Origin: Campylobacteraceae bacterium
GTDB lineage: Bacteria > Campylobacterota > Campylobacteria > Campylobacterales > Sulfurovaceae
Length of the DNA stretch: 17,089 nucleotides
Direction: 5' to 3'
Assembly (NCBI GenBank): GCA_027023145.1
Contig: JALVWV010000048.1
Coordinates: 1 to 17,089, forward strand
Shown here: in pieces, positions 7,033-15,182 of the stretch
Position numbering within the stretch: the first letter of the stretch is position 1
Layout of the letters: the number at the start of each line of letters is the position of its first letter
Translations under genes and position numbers: made by a program
The notes under the pieces: generated by a model
What the model was told of the DNA's origin: nothing
Databases searched by the model: none
What the model saw: the letters and a program-made list of their open reading frames with translations, nothing else

Positions 7033-7743
7033 TTATTCGACGACGGAGCAGTTGGAGCGCTCACCACGGATGATCGAGAGGAGGTTCCCCGCCTTGAACA
7101 TGTTGCAAACGACGATGGGGAGTTGGTTCTCTTTGGCCAGCGCGATGGCTGTATCGTCCATCACCCGGATGTGCTCGCTGAGCGCCCGATCGTAACTGAG
7201 AGTATCCAGCTTGACTGCATCATCAAATTTCGCGGGGTCTTTGTCGTAGACGCCGTCGACTTTGGTTGCCTTGATCAGCATCTGAGCTTCGATCTCATTG
7301 GCACGCAGAGTAGCAGCCGTGTCGGTGGTGAAGTACGGATTGCCCGTCCCCCCGGCAAAGACGACGACGCGCCCTTTTTCGAGATGACGACGCGCCCGGC
7401 GGATGATGAAACTCTCTCCGATCTCGTGCATGTCGATCGCCGACTGCAGGCGGGCATCCAGGCCAATATGTTCAAGGGCTTCCTGGATCGCTACGCCGTT
7501 GATGACGGTGGCCAGCATCCCCATGTAATCACCGCTGGTGCGCTTAATGATTCCGTCCTGAGCCGCCGAAACACCCCGGATGATGTTGCCACCCCCCACG
7601 ACGATCGCCACTTCAACCCCTGCATCGACGAGACTTTTGATCTCATTGGCAATAAAGTTGAGGATCTGTGTGTTGATCCCGTACCCCTCATCTCCTGCCA
7701 ACGCCTCACCTGAAAATTTCACCAAAACCCGTTGTGTCGCCAT
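7033..7743 (-). CDS. pyrH: UMP kinase
   Basis: This bacterial UMP kinase phosphorylates UMP to UDP in pyrimidine nucleotide synthesis and belongs to the amino-acid kinase fold. Visible motifs in the 236-residue form are VLVKFSGEAL near the start (K9), VVGGGNIIRG at 48-57, and FAGGTGNPYFTTDTAA at 129-144, the acceptor and phosphate region. KATKVDGVYDKDP at 158-170 is near the ATP site. I chose the ATG at 7741-7743 over the in-frame ATG at 7756-7758: AAAGG lies seven bases before the former, the candidate promoter would place the transcript start almost on the latter, and family members start close to the VLxKxSGE strand. It starts 53 bases after the EnvC-like gene and may begin its own transcript with rpoZ and spoT. 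Confidence 0.96.
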   Translation of the reverse strand: MATQRVLVKFSGEALAGDEGYGINTQILNFIANEIKSLVDAGVEVAIVVGGGNIIRGVSAAQDGIIKRTSGDYMGMLATVINGVAIQEALEHIGLDARLQSAIDMHEIGESFIIRRARRHLEKGRVVVFAGGTGNPYFTTDTAATLRANEIEAQMLIKATKVDGVYDKDPAKFDDAVKLDTLSYDRALSEHIRVMDDTAIALAKENQLPIVVCNMFKAGNLLSIIRGERSNCSVVE

Positions 7744-7767
7744 GGATGCACCTTTCATTTTGGCGCG

Positions 7768-7773
7768 ATTATA
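7768..7773 (-). promoter_or_regulatory. Candidate -10 element upstream of pyrH
   Basis: TATAAT (minus strand) lies in the 53-base gap between the EnvC-like gene and pyrH, the widest gap in this part of the cluster. There is no good -35; TTAACT at 7795-7800 is too far away (21 bases). Campylobacterota sigma70 promoters are often recognised by the -10 alone with AT-rich upstream DNA, but this upstream DNA is not especially AT-rich. The predicted start near 7761 would leave a leader of about 18 bases before the chosen pyrH ATG. Confidence 0.45.
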
Positions 7774-7796
7774 CCCAAGAGAGGGTTAGAGGGGAG

Positions 7797-9233
7797 TTAA
7801 AGCCGGATCAAGCGCAAGGGATTGATGTATTTGGAGTTTTGCGTCGCTTGAAAAATCAATTTACGCTTGATCCGCCCGATGATCGTCCCTTTTTTGACAC
7901 GACTCCCTTTTTTCAGGAGAGGAGAGATACGATCGAGCGCTGCATAAATCGTATGGAGTCGGTTGCCATGTTCGATAATAATCACTTTTCCCAGCATACT
8001 GTTGTGACCGACATAGACCACTTTTCCATTCAGCACATTGCGCACTTTGGCACCCGATTTGGGGGCACGAAGGACAATGTTGTCATTGAAAATCCGTATT
8101 TTGTAAATTGGATCGATGTAGGTGCCAAATTTTTTGACAACCCGAGCATGCGACAGGGGTGAAATGGTTCGACGACCCCGATACGCTTGGATGTTGTTGT
8201 TTTGATACGAACTGCCGTATTGCTTGACGTGACCGACAACCGGGGAGCTTTCTTGGATTTTCGGGGTTGTATAGGTCACGACCCTCCCTGCTGCTTTGTC
8301 CCGTTTGATCTTTTCTGCCTGTTTCTGACGCATCCGCTTCAGCTCAGCTGTTTTGCGGCGGAGTTCAGCCCGTTTGGCTTCGGCAGCTTTCCGTGCAGAG
8401 GCGATCTCCTCTTTTCGCAGGATATCGAGTCGTGCCAACGTTTGTCGCAAACTCTCCTGCCGCTGCATAATGGCTTTGAGTTGCGCACGGTACTCTTTTT
8501 CTTTTTCTGCCAAGGATTTCAGTAGACGGGCTTTCTCCTGCTTCTTCTTCTCATACAGGGTTCGCTTGGTGATGATTGCATGAATACTTTTCTGGATACG
8601 GTCGCGTTTTGAGAGAAGTTGTGCTTTGGCGTTGCGATTTGCGTCAATCTGAGCTTTCAGGTGTTCCAATTCGTAGCTGTTTTTCTTCCTGTATGCCTTG
8701 TAGACCTCTTTTTGTACCACAGAGAGAACTGTGGATCGATCGATGGCTTCCATCGCAGCAATCAGTGAAAACTGCTCCGTCAGCAGGCGGATGAAGGCTT
8801 CGTGTTTTTCTGTAATTATCGTATCGAGTTTTTGGATTTTCCTTCCATACTGATCGATCGATGCTTTGGCTGCTTGGTATTTGGTTTCACTTTTTTGTTG
8901 CTCTTTTTCCAGACGATCCAATACCTTATTGATTGCGACTGTTTCCATCTCTGCATTTCGGATTGCCCGGGCGATCCGATCCAGTTGTTGGTTGGCTTGT
9001 GTTTTTTGCTGCGACGCCTGATGCAATGTTTTCTGAGAGTCTCGGATTTTTTTGGCTGTGCTTCTTGGAAGTTGTGTTGGTTTTTTTGTGGGTTTTTTCC
9101 CTTTCCACAGGGACGTAACAGGGTGCTTTGCTGGGGTGCGGCTGTGACTCCAGAGCCCTTTGACATCCACTGCGGCTTGGAGGCGTACCCCTCCGATCCC
9201 TAGAAGGATCAACATCATCACAAGCTGCTTCAT
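7797..9233 (-). CDS. envC: EnvC-like LytM/M23-family protein, catalytically degenerate
   Basis: This 478-residue exported protein has a signal peptide (1-20), a basic proline-rich stretch (about 30-60) and long coiled coils (about 60-310). A linker leads to a C-terminal LytM (peptidase M23) domain (about 360-478). The zinc ligands of active M23 enzymes are missing: FNDNIVLRAP (382-391) replaces the HxGxD segment, YAAL (430-433) replaces YxHL, and KLIFQ (458-462) replaces HLHFE. E. coli EnvC is likewise degenerate and works not as an enzyme but as an FtsEX-controlled activator of amidases, with its coiled coil bound to FtsX. The gene overlaps ftsX by four bases (ATGA), and an amidase lies in the same cluster, so the same role is inferred. 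Ortholog in C. jejuni: Cj1275c (from memory). Confidence 0.9.
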   Translation of the reverse strand: MKQLVMMLILLGIGGVRLQAAVDVKGLWSHSRTPAKHPVTSLWKGKKPTKKPTQLPRSTAKKIRDSQKTLHQASQQKTQANQQLDRIARAIRNAEMETVAINKVLDRLEKEQQKSETKYQAAKASIDQYGRKIQKLDTIITEKHEAFIRLLTEQFSLIAAMEAIDRSTVLSVVQKEVYKAYRKKNSYELEHLKAQIDANRNAKAQLLSKRDRIQKSIHAIITKRTLYEKKKQEKARLLKSLAEKEKEYRAQLKAIMQRQESLRQTLARLDILRKEEIASARKAAEAKRAELRRKTAELKRMRQKQAEKIKRDKAAGRVVTYTTPKIQESSPVVGHVKQYGSSYQNNNIQAYRGRRTISPLSHARVVKKFGTYIDPIYKIRIFNDNIVLRAPKSGAKVRNVLNGKVVYVGHNSMLGKVIIIEHGNRLHTIYAALDRISPLLKKGSRVKKGTIIGRIKRKLIFQATQNSKYINPLRLIRL

Positions 9234-10048
9234 ACGTCACGCACTTCTTTGACGTTGCGGGAGACCAACACGACAGAGACGAGGACGATCACCAGAGCGA
9301 TTCCGAGCAAAATAAGGATATCCTTGTATTGAAAAAACAGATCCTGTTTGCGCATAAGCAGATCGATCTCACTTCTGGCTACCCATCCATAGCGCAAAAA
9401 AGCAAACACGCCGATCGTCGTCAGTGCTGCAATCAGCGCATCGGTCAGCGCGATACGAAACAATACTCCGCTGCGCAACATCGCCGATGCGCCGAGGATC
9501 TCCATCACTTGCATCCGCTCCCGATGCTCCAGCTGCCAAATCTCCATCTGTTTGACGACAAGAAAAAGACTCGTAAAGACCATAAACCCTACAAACATCC
9601 ATAACGCAGCGCGGATGAGCATGTAGAGATTGTAGTTTGCATTGTGTGCTTGACCAAATGTTTCAACCCGGCGGACGTTTGGGTCGCGGATCAAATGCTG
9701 CTTGATGACATCGATTTGGGCATTGCTCAAGTAACGATTCAGCTTTACTGTGTAAAACTGGGGGAGAGATTTGAGGATCTCCTGGGTAGATATATTGGAC
9801 ATCCCTTGGGCAATCTGTTCGACGATGGAGCGCCTTTTGATCGTCTCAACTCGGTCGATGTTGTTGTCAATCTTCCGAAAAGCCTCTGGCGTCATGGGCT
9901 TGCGCGTGACTACAAGGATCGTATAGGCCTTTTTGAGGTTTTCACCATAACTCGCTGTCACCCGACCAAAAACCATAAAGGACTCAACCCCAAGCAAAAT
10001 TGCCAGCAGGGGAAGGATGAACATGAGGTGATGTTTAATGGACTTCAT
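9230..10048 (-). CDS. ftsX: Cell-division membrane protein FtsX
   Basis: This 272-residue FtsX-family membrane subunit has four predicted transmembrane segments (about 8-28, 141-165, 195-219, 242-263). A large periplasmic domain of about 110 residues lies between the first two, the layout of FtsX. The HRERMQVMEILGAS segment at 175-188, between TM2 and TM3, is the coupling region that contacts the ATPase. FtsEX joins the divisome and passes ATPase-driven shape changes through the periplasmic domain to EnvC-type activators. The gene overlaps ftsE by 14 bases and the EnvC-like gene by four, so all three are translationally coupled. Sequence conservation is low, as usual for FtsX; topology and context carry the call. 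Confidence 0.93.
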   Translation of the reverse strand: MKSIKHHLMFILPLLAILLGVESFMVFGRVTASYGENLKKAYTILVVTRKPMTPEAFRKIDNNIDRVETIKRRSIVEQIAQGMSNISTQEILKSLPQFYTVKLNRYLSNAQIDVIKQHLIRDPNVRRVETFGQAHNANYNLYMLIRAALWMFVGFMVFTSLFLVVKQMEIWQLEHRERMQVMEILGASAMLRSGVLFRIALTDALIAALTTIGVFAFLRYGWVARSEIDLLMRKQDLFFQYKDILILLGIALVIVLVSVVLVSRNVKEVRDV

Positions 10049-10709
10049 GAATCCCTCCGTTTTCGATAATAAAATGGCGATAAGGGATATTGAAGATCGT
10101 CGGGATCCGGTGGGTGACCACCACCACCGTGGCTCCCAGTTGATCGCAGGCGTTTTCCATCAAATCCCAAATGACGTTGGAGGAGTATTCGTCAAGGTTT
10201 CCCGTCGGCTCATCTGCCAGGATCAGGAAGGGGGTCTTGGAGAGTGCGCGGGCTACCCCGACCCGCTGCTGCTCCCCACCGCTGAGCTGGAGAGGGTACA
10301 TGTCCCCTTTCCCCTCAAGTTTGACATGCTTGAGCAGGCGTTGTGCCTGCGTTTGTTGCATGTCGACGTTGTAACCAGCGATGATGAGCGGAAGGACGAT
10401 GTTTTTGGCTACGGTCCATTCGTTGATGAGTTTGTAATCTTGAAAAATGATCCCAAGGTGGGTGCGCAGTTTTTGGAGATTTTTTTTGCTGACATTGGTC
10501 ATATCCAGCCCCCCTACGACCAGATCCCCCTTTTTGGGAACGAGCTGACCATAAAACGACTTGAGCAGCGTGGATTTGCCACTCCCGCTCGGACCAGTGA
10601 TGAAGACAAACTCCCCTTTTTTGATCCGAAACGTTGCATTTCGGATGATCTCTTTTTCCCCTTTGTCATACGCAAGGGTCATTCGATTGGTGCTGATAAC
10701 ATTAGGCAT
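10035..10709 (-). CDS. ftsE: Cell-division ABC ATPase FtsE
   Basis: This 224-residue ABC ATPase has Walker A GPSGSGKST (39-47), Q-loop Q90, signature LSGGEQQR (142-149), Walker B FLILADE (161-167) and switch His H200. It lacks membrane segments and must act with FtsX at the cytoplasmic face of the division site. YDKGEKEII and IGIIFQDYKL-like segments (LGIIFQDYKL, 85-94) are typical of FtsE and related LolD/MacB ATPases. Pairing with ftsX directly downstream (14-base overlap) decides in favour of FtsE. The start overlaps the end of trmB by eight bases. Confidence 0.95.
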   Translation of the reverse strand: MPNVISTNRMTLAYDKGEKEIIRNATFRIKKGEFVFITGPSGSGKSTLLKSFYGQLVPKKGDLVVGGLDMTNVSKKNLQKLRTHLGIIFQDYKLINEWTVAKNIVLPLIIAGYNVDMQQTQAQRLLKHVKLEGKGDMYPLQLSGGEQQRVGVARALSKTPFLILADEPTGNLDEYSSNVIWDLMENACDQLGATVVVVTHRIPTIFNIPYRHFIIENGGIHEVH

Positions 10710-11892
10710 AGATGAACGCTCCGATTGTATGGTGTGCCCGGCTGTTGGTCATCGACCGTACCGGCGCTTGAGGATAATAAGCTGCCTGAGTTTCTCGGAC
10801 AGTGATCAGTTTGTGTTCCGGGCGGTCAAAACTCCCAAAGGAACACTTGAGCACAACACCCTCCTCTGTCACCATCCGGTATCGGCGCTCAAAGTGGACG
10901 AAGTGATCCGATCGGATGATCGCCTCCTTGGGCAACGCCAAGAGGGCATCATACGGTTTGAGTGGTCGATCAAAACTGAAGTCGTATTCTCGGGAAATCT
11001 CAGGGCTTTCCTCCTCGGCAATCAGGCGCAGAGTATAAATGTTTTTCCCTTGACGCTGCCAGCGATCTTCGTATTTGCTCCGGATAGCCGCTTCGTGATT
11101 TTTGGTCACCTCAAACTGCACCCGCTCTCTCTGACTGAACACTTCCAAAGCATATGCATAGTAGTGGTCACTGTCGGTGCGCAATTCCAGCACCCCCTTC
11201 GGTGCCAATACCCGCATCGCTTCAGCGACAAACGGCTCAGAGATCACCCGGCGGTGGGGCTTTTTGTCCCAAGGAACCGGGAAATGGACGTAGAGGGCTG
11301 TGGCGACATTGGAGGGGAGCATCTCAAGCAGGAGGCGGGCATCGTAGTTGACGATCCAGACATTGCTCAGCCCCTGCAATTGGATCTGTTTGAGCACCTG
11401 CTGCGCTGAGGGGGTATGGATCTCGATCCCGATGTGCAGTACTTCGGGATGCGCCTTGGCCTGGTAGAGCAGATGGCGCCCACTCCCAAATCCCACTTCG
11501 ATCGCGATGGATCGCCCTCCAAAATCGGGGGATTCAAAATCCTCAATCCGCTTATTGTATGTTGCTGCCAGTGGAGGTTTGGTGCTGGAGAGCGCAATGT
11601 TGTCTTGTTCGATATTCAACTCAGCTGCGTGGGCGAGGTAGCGCAATGTTCGCTTGATGCGGTTGACATCAAGGGGTCGAGTTGGCTTGTCAGGCTTGAT
11701 CAGATATGCCCCTTGGCGCTTGTGGATCTCAAGGACAAAACGCTCCCCCTCCATCTCCACCCCCAGCAGCTCGATCGGGCTTGTCTCCCGATTGGGGTTG
11801 TGGGGTACGGCACGAAAGTCAAAGAGGGGATCTGTAGCAACCAAACGGTCCAGCTTCGCCGTCTCAAAAGGGGTGACCTTGATGTGGGGCAT
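10702..11892 (-). CDS. trmB: tRNA (guanine-N7-)-methyltransferase, long epsilonproteobacterial form
   Basis: This TrmB enzyme methylates G46 of tRNA to m7G using S-adenosylmethionine. The Rossmann core shows IEVGFGSGRH (131-140) for SAM binding, GIEIH (155-159), HFPVPWDKKPHRR (203-215) for the family's PDPW motif, LRTD (237-240) and RSKYEDRW (271-278) near the tRNA site. At 396 residues it is much longer than the roughly 210-240 of E. coli-type TrmB: about 125 extra residues precede the core and about 100 follow it. Campylobacter orthologs are similarly long, as far as I recall. I chose the ATG at 11890-11892: the frame stays open upstream to 12060, but that part lies inside the FN3 gene and has no family match. 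GAGG lies nine bases upstream. Confidence 0.92.
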   Translation of the reverse strand: MPHIKVTPFETAKLDRLVATDPLFDFRAVPHNPNRETSPIELLGVEMEGERFVLEIHKRQGAYLIKPDKPTRPLDVNRIKRTLRYLAHAAELNIEQDNIALSSTKPPLAATYNKRIEDFESPDFGGRSIAIEVGFGSGRHLLYQAKAHPEVLHIGIEIHTPSAQQVLKQIQLQGLSNVWIVNYDARLLLEMLPSNVATALYVHFPVPWDKKPHRRVISEPFVAEAMRVLAPKGVLELRTDSDHYYAYALEVFSQRERVQFEVTKNHEAAIRSKYEDRWQRQGKNIYTLRLIAEEESPEISREYDFSFDRPLKPYDALLALPKEAIIRSDHFVHFERRYRMVTEEGVVLKCSFGSFDRPEHKLITVRETQAAYYPQAPVRSMTNSRAHHTIGAFIYA

Positions 11893-11903
11893 TCGACGTT
11901 GCC

Positions 11904-12596
11904 TCAGCGTACCATGAGGGTCGCAGGCTGACTGGCGACGGAGAGGACGCCGTCGCTGCTGCGAGCAATGACCCGATAACTGTACCGGTATCCCTTGGCA
12001 GCAGAGACATCGATGTATTCGGGCATCAGGCGACCTTTGACACTGGCAAGATAACGCCACTTATTCTCGCCTCCAGCCAATCGGCGCTGAATCACATACC
12101 CAGCGATACGGGGATTAGGATGCGGCTTCCAGAGCACTTTGACCACTCCGCTGTCCCGCAGATACACCTTGACAAACGCCACCGGCTTGTAGGGCGAAGA
12201 GGTGCGAACTTTTACAACGGTGCCATGTGGGGATTCGTGCAGGAGATCGTACGTAGTAAACGTGTAATAGTAGCGCTGATTGGGTCGGATCGATCGATCG
12301 ACATAGTGGGTCGCAAAATGATCGGCGATGGTGGCGATTTTATAAAATTTCTGTTTGGTTCCCCCGTCTGTAGAGGGGATGGCTCGATAGACATTGATCC
12401 CTTTGACTTTGGGATTTTGGATCGCCGGCCACTCAAACCCAACACTGCTCTTCTCCACCAAAACTTTGACATCACGGATGACAGGGAGGGATCGATCTAC
12501 GCCAATGGTCACAAGGCTTTGCAGACTGTTACATCCGCTGGTCAAAAACATCATCCACAAAGCGGCGCCGAAGGTGGTCAGGGTCAAGCGATTCAT
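11904..12596 (-). CDS. Fibronectin type III domain lipoprotein
   Basis: This 230-residue exported protein has a short signal peptide ending in LTSGC with Cys22 as the probable lipidated residue (position -3 is Thr rather than the usual Leu). It carries two fibronectin type III-like domains (about 40-130 and 133-228), each with the expected Trp/Tyr strand patterns such as GVVKVLWKPHPNPRIAGYVIQR. It has no enzymatic motif; the role is unknown. It lies between rluD and trmB, upstream of ftsEX, as does Cj1279c in C. jejuni (from memory), so a role at the cell surface or septum is possible but only inferred. GAGGAG (12604-12609) seven bases before the ATG fixes the start, although it lies 68 bases inside rluD. 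Confidence 0.88.
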   Translation of the reverse strand: MNRLTLTTFGAALWMMFLTSGCNSLQSLVTIGVDRSLPVIRDVKVLVEKSSVGFEWPAIQNPKVKGINVYRAIPSTDGGTKQKFYKIATIADHFATHYVDRSIRPNQRYYYTFTTYDLLHESPHGTVVKVRTSSPYKPVAFVKVYLRDSGVVKVLWKPHPNPRIAGYVIQRRLAGGENKWRYLASVKGRLMPEYIDVSAAKGYRYSYRVIARSSDGVLSVASQPATLMVR

Positions 12597-13518
12597 GCAA
12601 CATCTCCTCGTCGAAATTCTCTCGTAAGTATCCCATCATATCCTCAAAAAGCGGTGCGACAATCTCCAAAGGTTTTCCAGTCGTCGGATGGGTCAGATAG
12701 AGCACATATGCGTGCAGGTAAATACGGGCTATTTTACCCTCTTTGCTCTTAAGACCGTATAAGGTGTCCCCGAGAATGTGGCGACCCAGCGCCCCGAGGT
12801 GCACACGGATCTGATGGGTGCGCCCAGTGAAGAGTTTCGCCGCAATCAACGCCCCTTTTTCAAGAGAAGATACCAAAGGAATGAAGCGGGTTCGCGCCGC
12901 TCTCCCTCCGACAACCACCGCCATTTTCAGGCGATTCTTTGGATTGCGGGCGATGGGAAGATCGACATCGATACTCCGCTTAAGCGGCTGGTCGATCACC
13001 GCGAGGTAATAGCGCCCCATACTTTTGTCCTGAAGCTGAAGGCTGAGTCTCTGGTGGGCAGTATTGTTTTTGGCGATGACCAGTGCCCCGGTGGTATCCT
13101 TGTCGATCCGATGGACAATCCCGTGCCGCTCTTCTCCCGAGAGGGTCGAGAGGGAAATGCCCCGCTGAATCAGCCAATCGACAAGCGTCGGCTCCTTGAC
13201 AGAAGGGGCAGGATGGACGACAACACCAGCTGGCTTGTTGACCACCAGGAGGTCATCATCTTCATAGAGGATATCCACATCAAAATCAACCGGCATCTCT
13301 TCGCGCCTGGGAGCCTCAATGAAACGATACATAACGGGCGTACCCAACTGGATTTTGTAACTGGGACGGGTGATCACCTCCTCCGCGACGCGCACATGCC
13401 CGGCTCGGATCAGTTTTTCGATCTGGTTACGGCTCTGACCCAATTGTTCGGCAAGGACTTTGTCCAGTCGTCCGGATAGACGGGAGAGGAGAGTGTGTTC
13501 GGTTGTCACGTGCGTCAA
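12529..13518 (-). CDS. rluD: 23S rRNA pseudouridine synthase, RluD-like
   Basis: This 329-residue RluA-family enzyme isomerises uridine to pseudouridine in RNA. It has an S4 RNA-binding domain (about 15-65) and then the catalytic domain. HRIDKDTTG at 136-144 contains the catalytic aspartate D139. LLVVNKPAGVVVHP at 90-103 and TGRTHQIRVHL are also diagnostic. RluD specificity (helix 69) is inferred from the S4 domain and overall similarity. The start is unsettled: the frame begins with TTG at 13516-13518, overlapping the previous stop as TTGA, and an in-frame GTG lies at 13507-13509; neither has a good ribosome-binding site, so coupling with the PAS gene is likely. The C-terminal tail overlaps the FN3 signal-peptide codons by 68 bases. 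Confidence 0.93.
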   Translation of the reverse strand: MTHVTTEHTLLSRLSGRLDKVLAEQLGQSRNQIEKLIRAGHVRVAEEVITRPSYKIQLGTPVMYRFIEAPRREEMPVDFDVDILYEDDDLLVVNKPAGVVVHPAPSVKEPTLVDWLIQRGISLSTLSGEERHGIVHRIDKDTTGALVIAKNNTAHQRLSLQLQDKSMGRYYLAVIDQPLKRSIDVDLPIARNPKNRLKMAVVVGGRAARTRFIPLVSSLEKGALIAAKLFTGRTHQIRVHLGALGRHILGDTLYGLKSKEGKIARIYLHAYVLYLTHPTTGKPLEIVAPLFEDMMGYLRENFDEEMLHESLDPDHLRRRFVDDVFDQRM

Positions 13519-14084
13519 TCAAACATTTTTTTCATTTTGGAAAACAAGGTAGCTGCCAATCCACGGGGTTTGGCAAGCTGTTCAATGTATTGGTTGTAGT
13601 TCATCTGCTTCCCTTCGAGAAAACGGTTCAAGTAGTCGATCGAAGCTGACATACCATCTGCTTTTTCGATCTCGAGCATTTTTGCATACAGATCGGAGAT
13701 CTCCTTGACCACCTTTTTGGGAACAGCATGGCGGAAGGCTATGTACTGATTGATCGCTTTTGTGCTACTGTTGCGGCGGATTTCAAAGTCAGTCATGACC
13801 CAATAGTAATCACCGTTTTTCGCAAGGTTCTTGACAACCGCCGAAATATTTTGACCATTTTGGATATACTCCCACAGCAGGTGAAAGATGGCTTTGGGCA
13901 TATCTGGGTGGCGGACAATGTTATGAGGGGAACCGACCAGTTCATACTCTTTGTAGCCAGAGACTTCCGTAAAATACTCGTTGACATAGACAATTTTTCC
14001 CTTGGGATCGGTCTTGCTGACGATGTACTTATGGGTGCTCAACTTGATTTCATTTCCAGTTGGAAAGGGGCGCATAATAGCCAT
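13515..14084 (-). CDS. Stand-alone PAS protein, CetB/Aer-sensor-like
   Basis: This 189-residue cytoplasmic protein has one PAS domain (about 18-120) followed by a helical C-terminal region (about 122-189) without HAMP, kinase or chemoreceptor parts. SKTDPKGKIVYVNEYF, HNIVRHPDMPKAIF (54-67) and YYWVMTDFE (93-101) are the pattern of the FAD-binding PAS of Aer. In Campylobacter, CetB is such a lone PAS protein that works with the membrane partner CetA in energy taxis. A similar redox-sensing role is inferred; no CetA-like gene is in the window. The ATG at 14082-14084 has AGGAG seven bases upstream. A 99-base gap before it, the widest between minus-strand genes, leaves room for a promoter; an AT-rich stretch there has only a weak -10 candidate, TACACT near 14111-14116. 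Confidence 0.85.
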   Translation of the reverse strand: MAIMRPFPTGNEIKLSTHKYIVSKTDPKGKIVYVNEYFTEVSGYKEYELVGSPHNIVRHPDMPKAIFHLLWEYIQNGQNISAVVKNLAKNGDYYWVMTDFEIRRNSSTKAINQYIAFRHAVPKKVVKEISDLYAKMLEIEKADGMSASIDYLNRFLEGKQMNYNQYIEQLAKPRGLAATLFSKMKKMFD

Positions 14085-14183
14085 GAATCTGCTCCTGTAT
14101 TCAATAGGGATAGTGTAAAAAATATCATCATTTTAACATCATCATGCTTTTAGTACCCCACACACCATGCCAATACACATCTT

Positions 14184-15182
14184 CTACCCATCTGCCTCCC
14201 GCATGCACACCAACTCTTCGGGTGCCTCACACTGTTCACGCAAGAGTGGCTGCGCAAAAAAACGCGCCACTTCATCCCGCATCCGATCCGGATCCTCGAT
14301 CGTATTGACTGCATGACGGAAAGCGCCCGCACCGGGATACCCCGCTTTGGAATAGGTATGTAGGTGTTTGCGAAACAGAATCACCCCATAGGAGCCGTAG
14401 TGGGCAATCATCTGGTCAAAATGCTCCAGCACCACCTCCGCGATCAAGGCACTCTCCGGTGCATCAAGCCCCTGTTTGATCTGGGCAAAAATCCAGGGGT
14501 TGCCCACCGCCGCCCGGCCGATCATCACCCCGTCACATCCCGTATGTTCCAGCACCCAGCGGGCTTTGGTCGGGGAGTCAATGTCCCCATTGGCCAGTAC
14601 GGGGATAGAAACAGCTCGTTTGGCCTCGGCGATCGCGTCATAGTCGACCGGAGCCTTATACTTCCCGGCACGCGTCCGGCCGTGCACGGCGATAAAGTCC
14701 GCCCCAGCCTCTTCGCACACCCGGGCGATCTCTGCCGGAATTTTTTCGCTCACACCGAGGCGCACTTTGACAGAAGTAAGCGGTTTGTTTGAATACGCTT
14801 TGATCGTTTCGATCGCTTTGCCCAGACGATCCAAATCACTCAGCAGCGCACTCCCCTGAAGGTTGTTAAACACTTTGGGAACCGGGCATCCGGCATTGAG
14901 ATCGACGATATCCACCCCCGCAAGAGGATTGATGACATCGAGTGCTCGTTTGAGGATTTCAGGATCACTCCCGGCGATTTGAATGGAATACGGAGTTTCA
15001 ACAGGGCTTTTTTCGAGCATTCTCTCGGTTTTCTTGCTTCCATAAGCAAGAGCATTGGCACTGATCATCTCGCTTACTGTCAAATCAACGCCAAACTTTT
15101 TGACAACGCTGCGAAATGGAAGATCGGTGAAGCCCGCCAAAGGGGCGAGCACATAGAGGGGTCGGGAAAAATCGAGGGGCAT
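14184..15182 (-). CDS. dusB: tRNA-dihydrouridine synthase B
   Basis: This 332-residue FMN enzyme reduces uridine to dihydrouridine in the D-loop of tRNA. The TIM-barrel motifs are APLAGFTDLPFR (13-24), DLNAGCPVPKV (94-104) with the catalytic cysteine C99, HGRT (167-170), VLANGDI (195-201) and MIGRAAVGNPW (220-230) for flavin phosphate binding. The AYGSKKTERML segment and overall pattern fit the DusB subgroup. The ATG begins immediately after the TAA of the gene before it, with no spacer, so translation is coupled. It is the last gene of the rlmH-dksA-dusB group; no clear intrinsic terminator follows in the 99-base gap. Confidence 0.95.
   Translation of the reverse strand: MPLDFSRPLYVLAPLAGFTDLPFRSVVKKFGVDLTVSEMISANALAYGSKKTERMLEKSPVETPYSIQIAGSDPEILKRALDVINPLAGVDIVDLNAGCPVPKVFNNLQGSALLSDLDRLGKAIETIKAYSNKPLTSVKVRLGVSEKIPAEIARVCEEAGADFIAVHGRTRAGKYKAPVDYDAIAEAKRAVSIPVLANGDIDSPTKARWVLEHTGCDGVMIGRAAVGNPWIFAQIKQGLDAPESALIAEVVLEHFDQMIAHYGSYGVILFRKHLHTYSKAGYPGAGAFRHAVNTIEDPDRMRDEVARFFAQPLLREQCEAPEELVCMREADG

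Noticed and set aside
7744..7758. Longer pyrH start at 7758
   Set aside because: It would start almost at the predicted transcript start; the ATG at 7743 has AAAGG at good spacing and fits the family.
7797..9233. Active M23 endopeptidase
   Set aside because: The HxGxD, YxHL and HLHFE zinc and catalytic motifs are all replaced, so only a non-enzymatic EnvC-like role is supported.
11893..12060. N-terminal extension of trmB from an upstream start
   Set aside because: The extra 56 residues are a frame-shifted reading of the FN3 gene; the ATG at 11892 has a ribosome-binding site.
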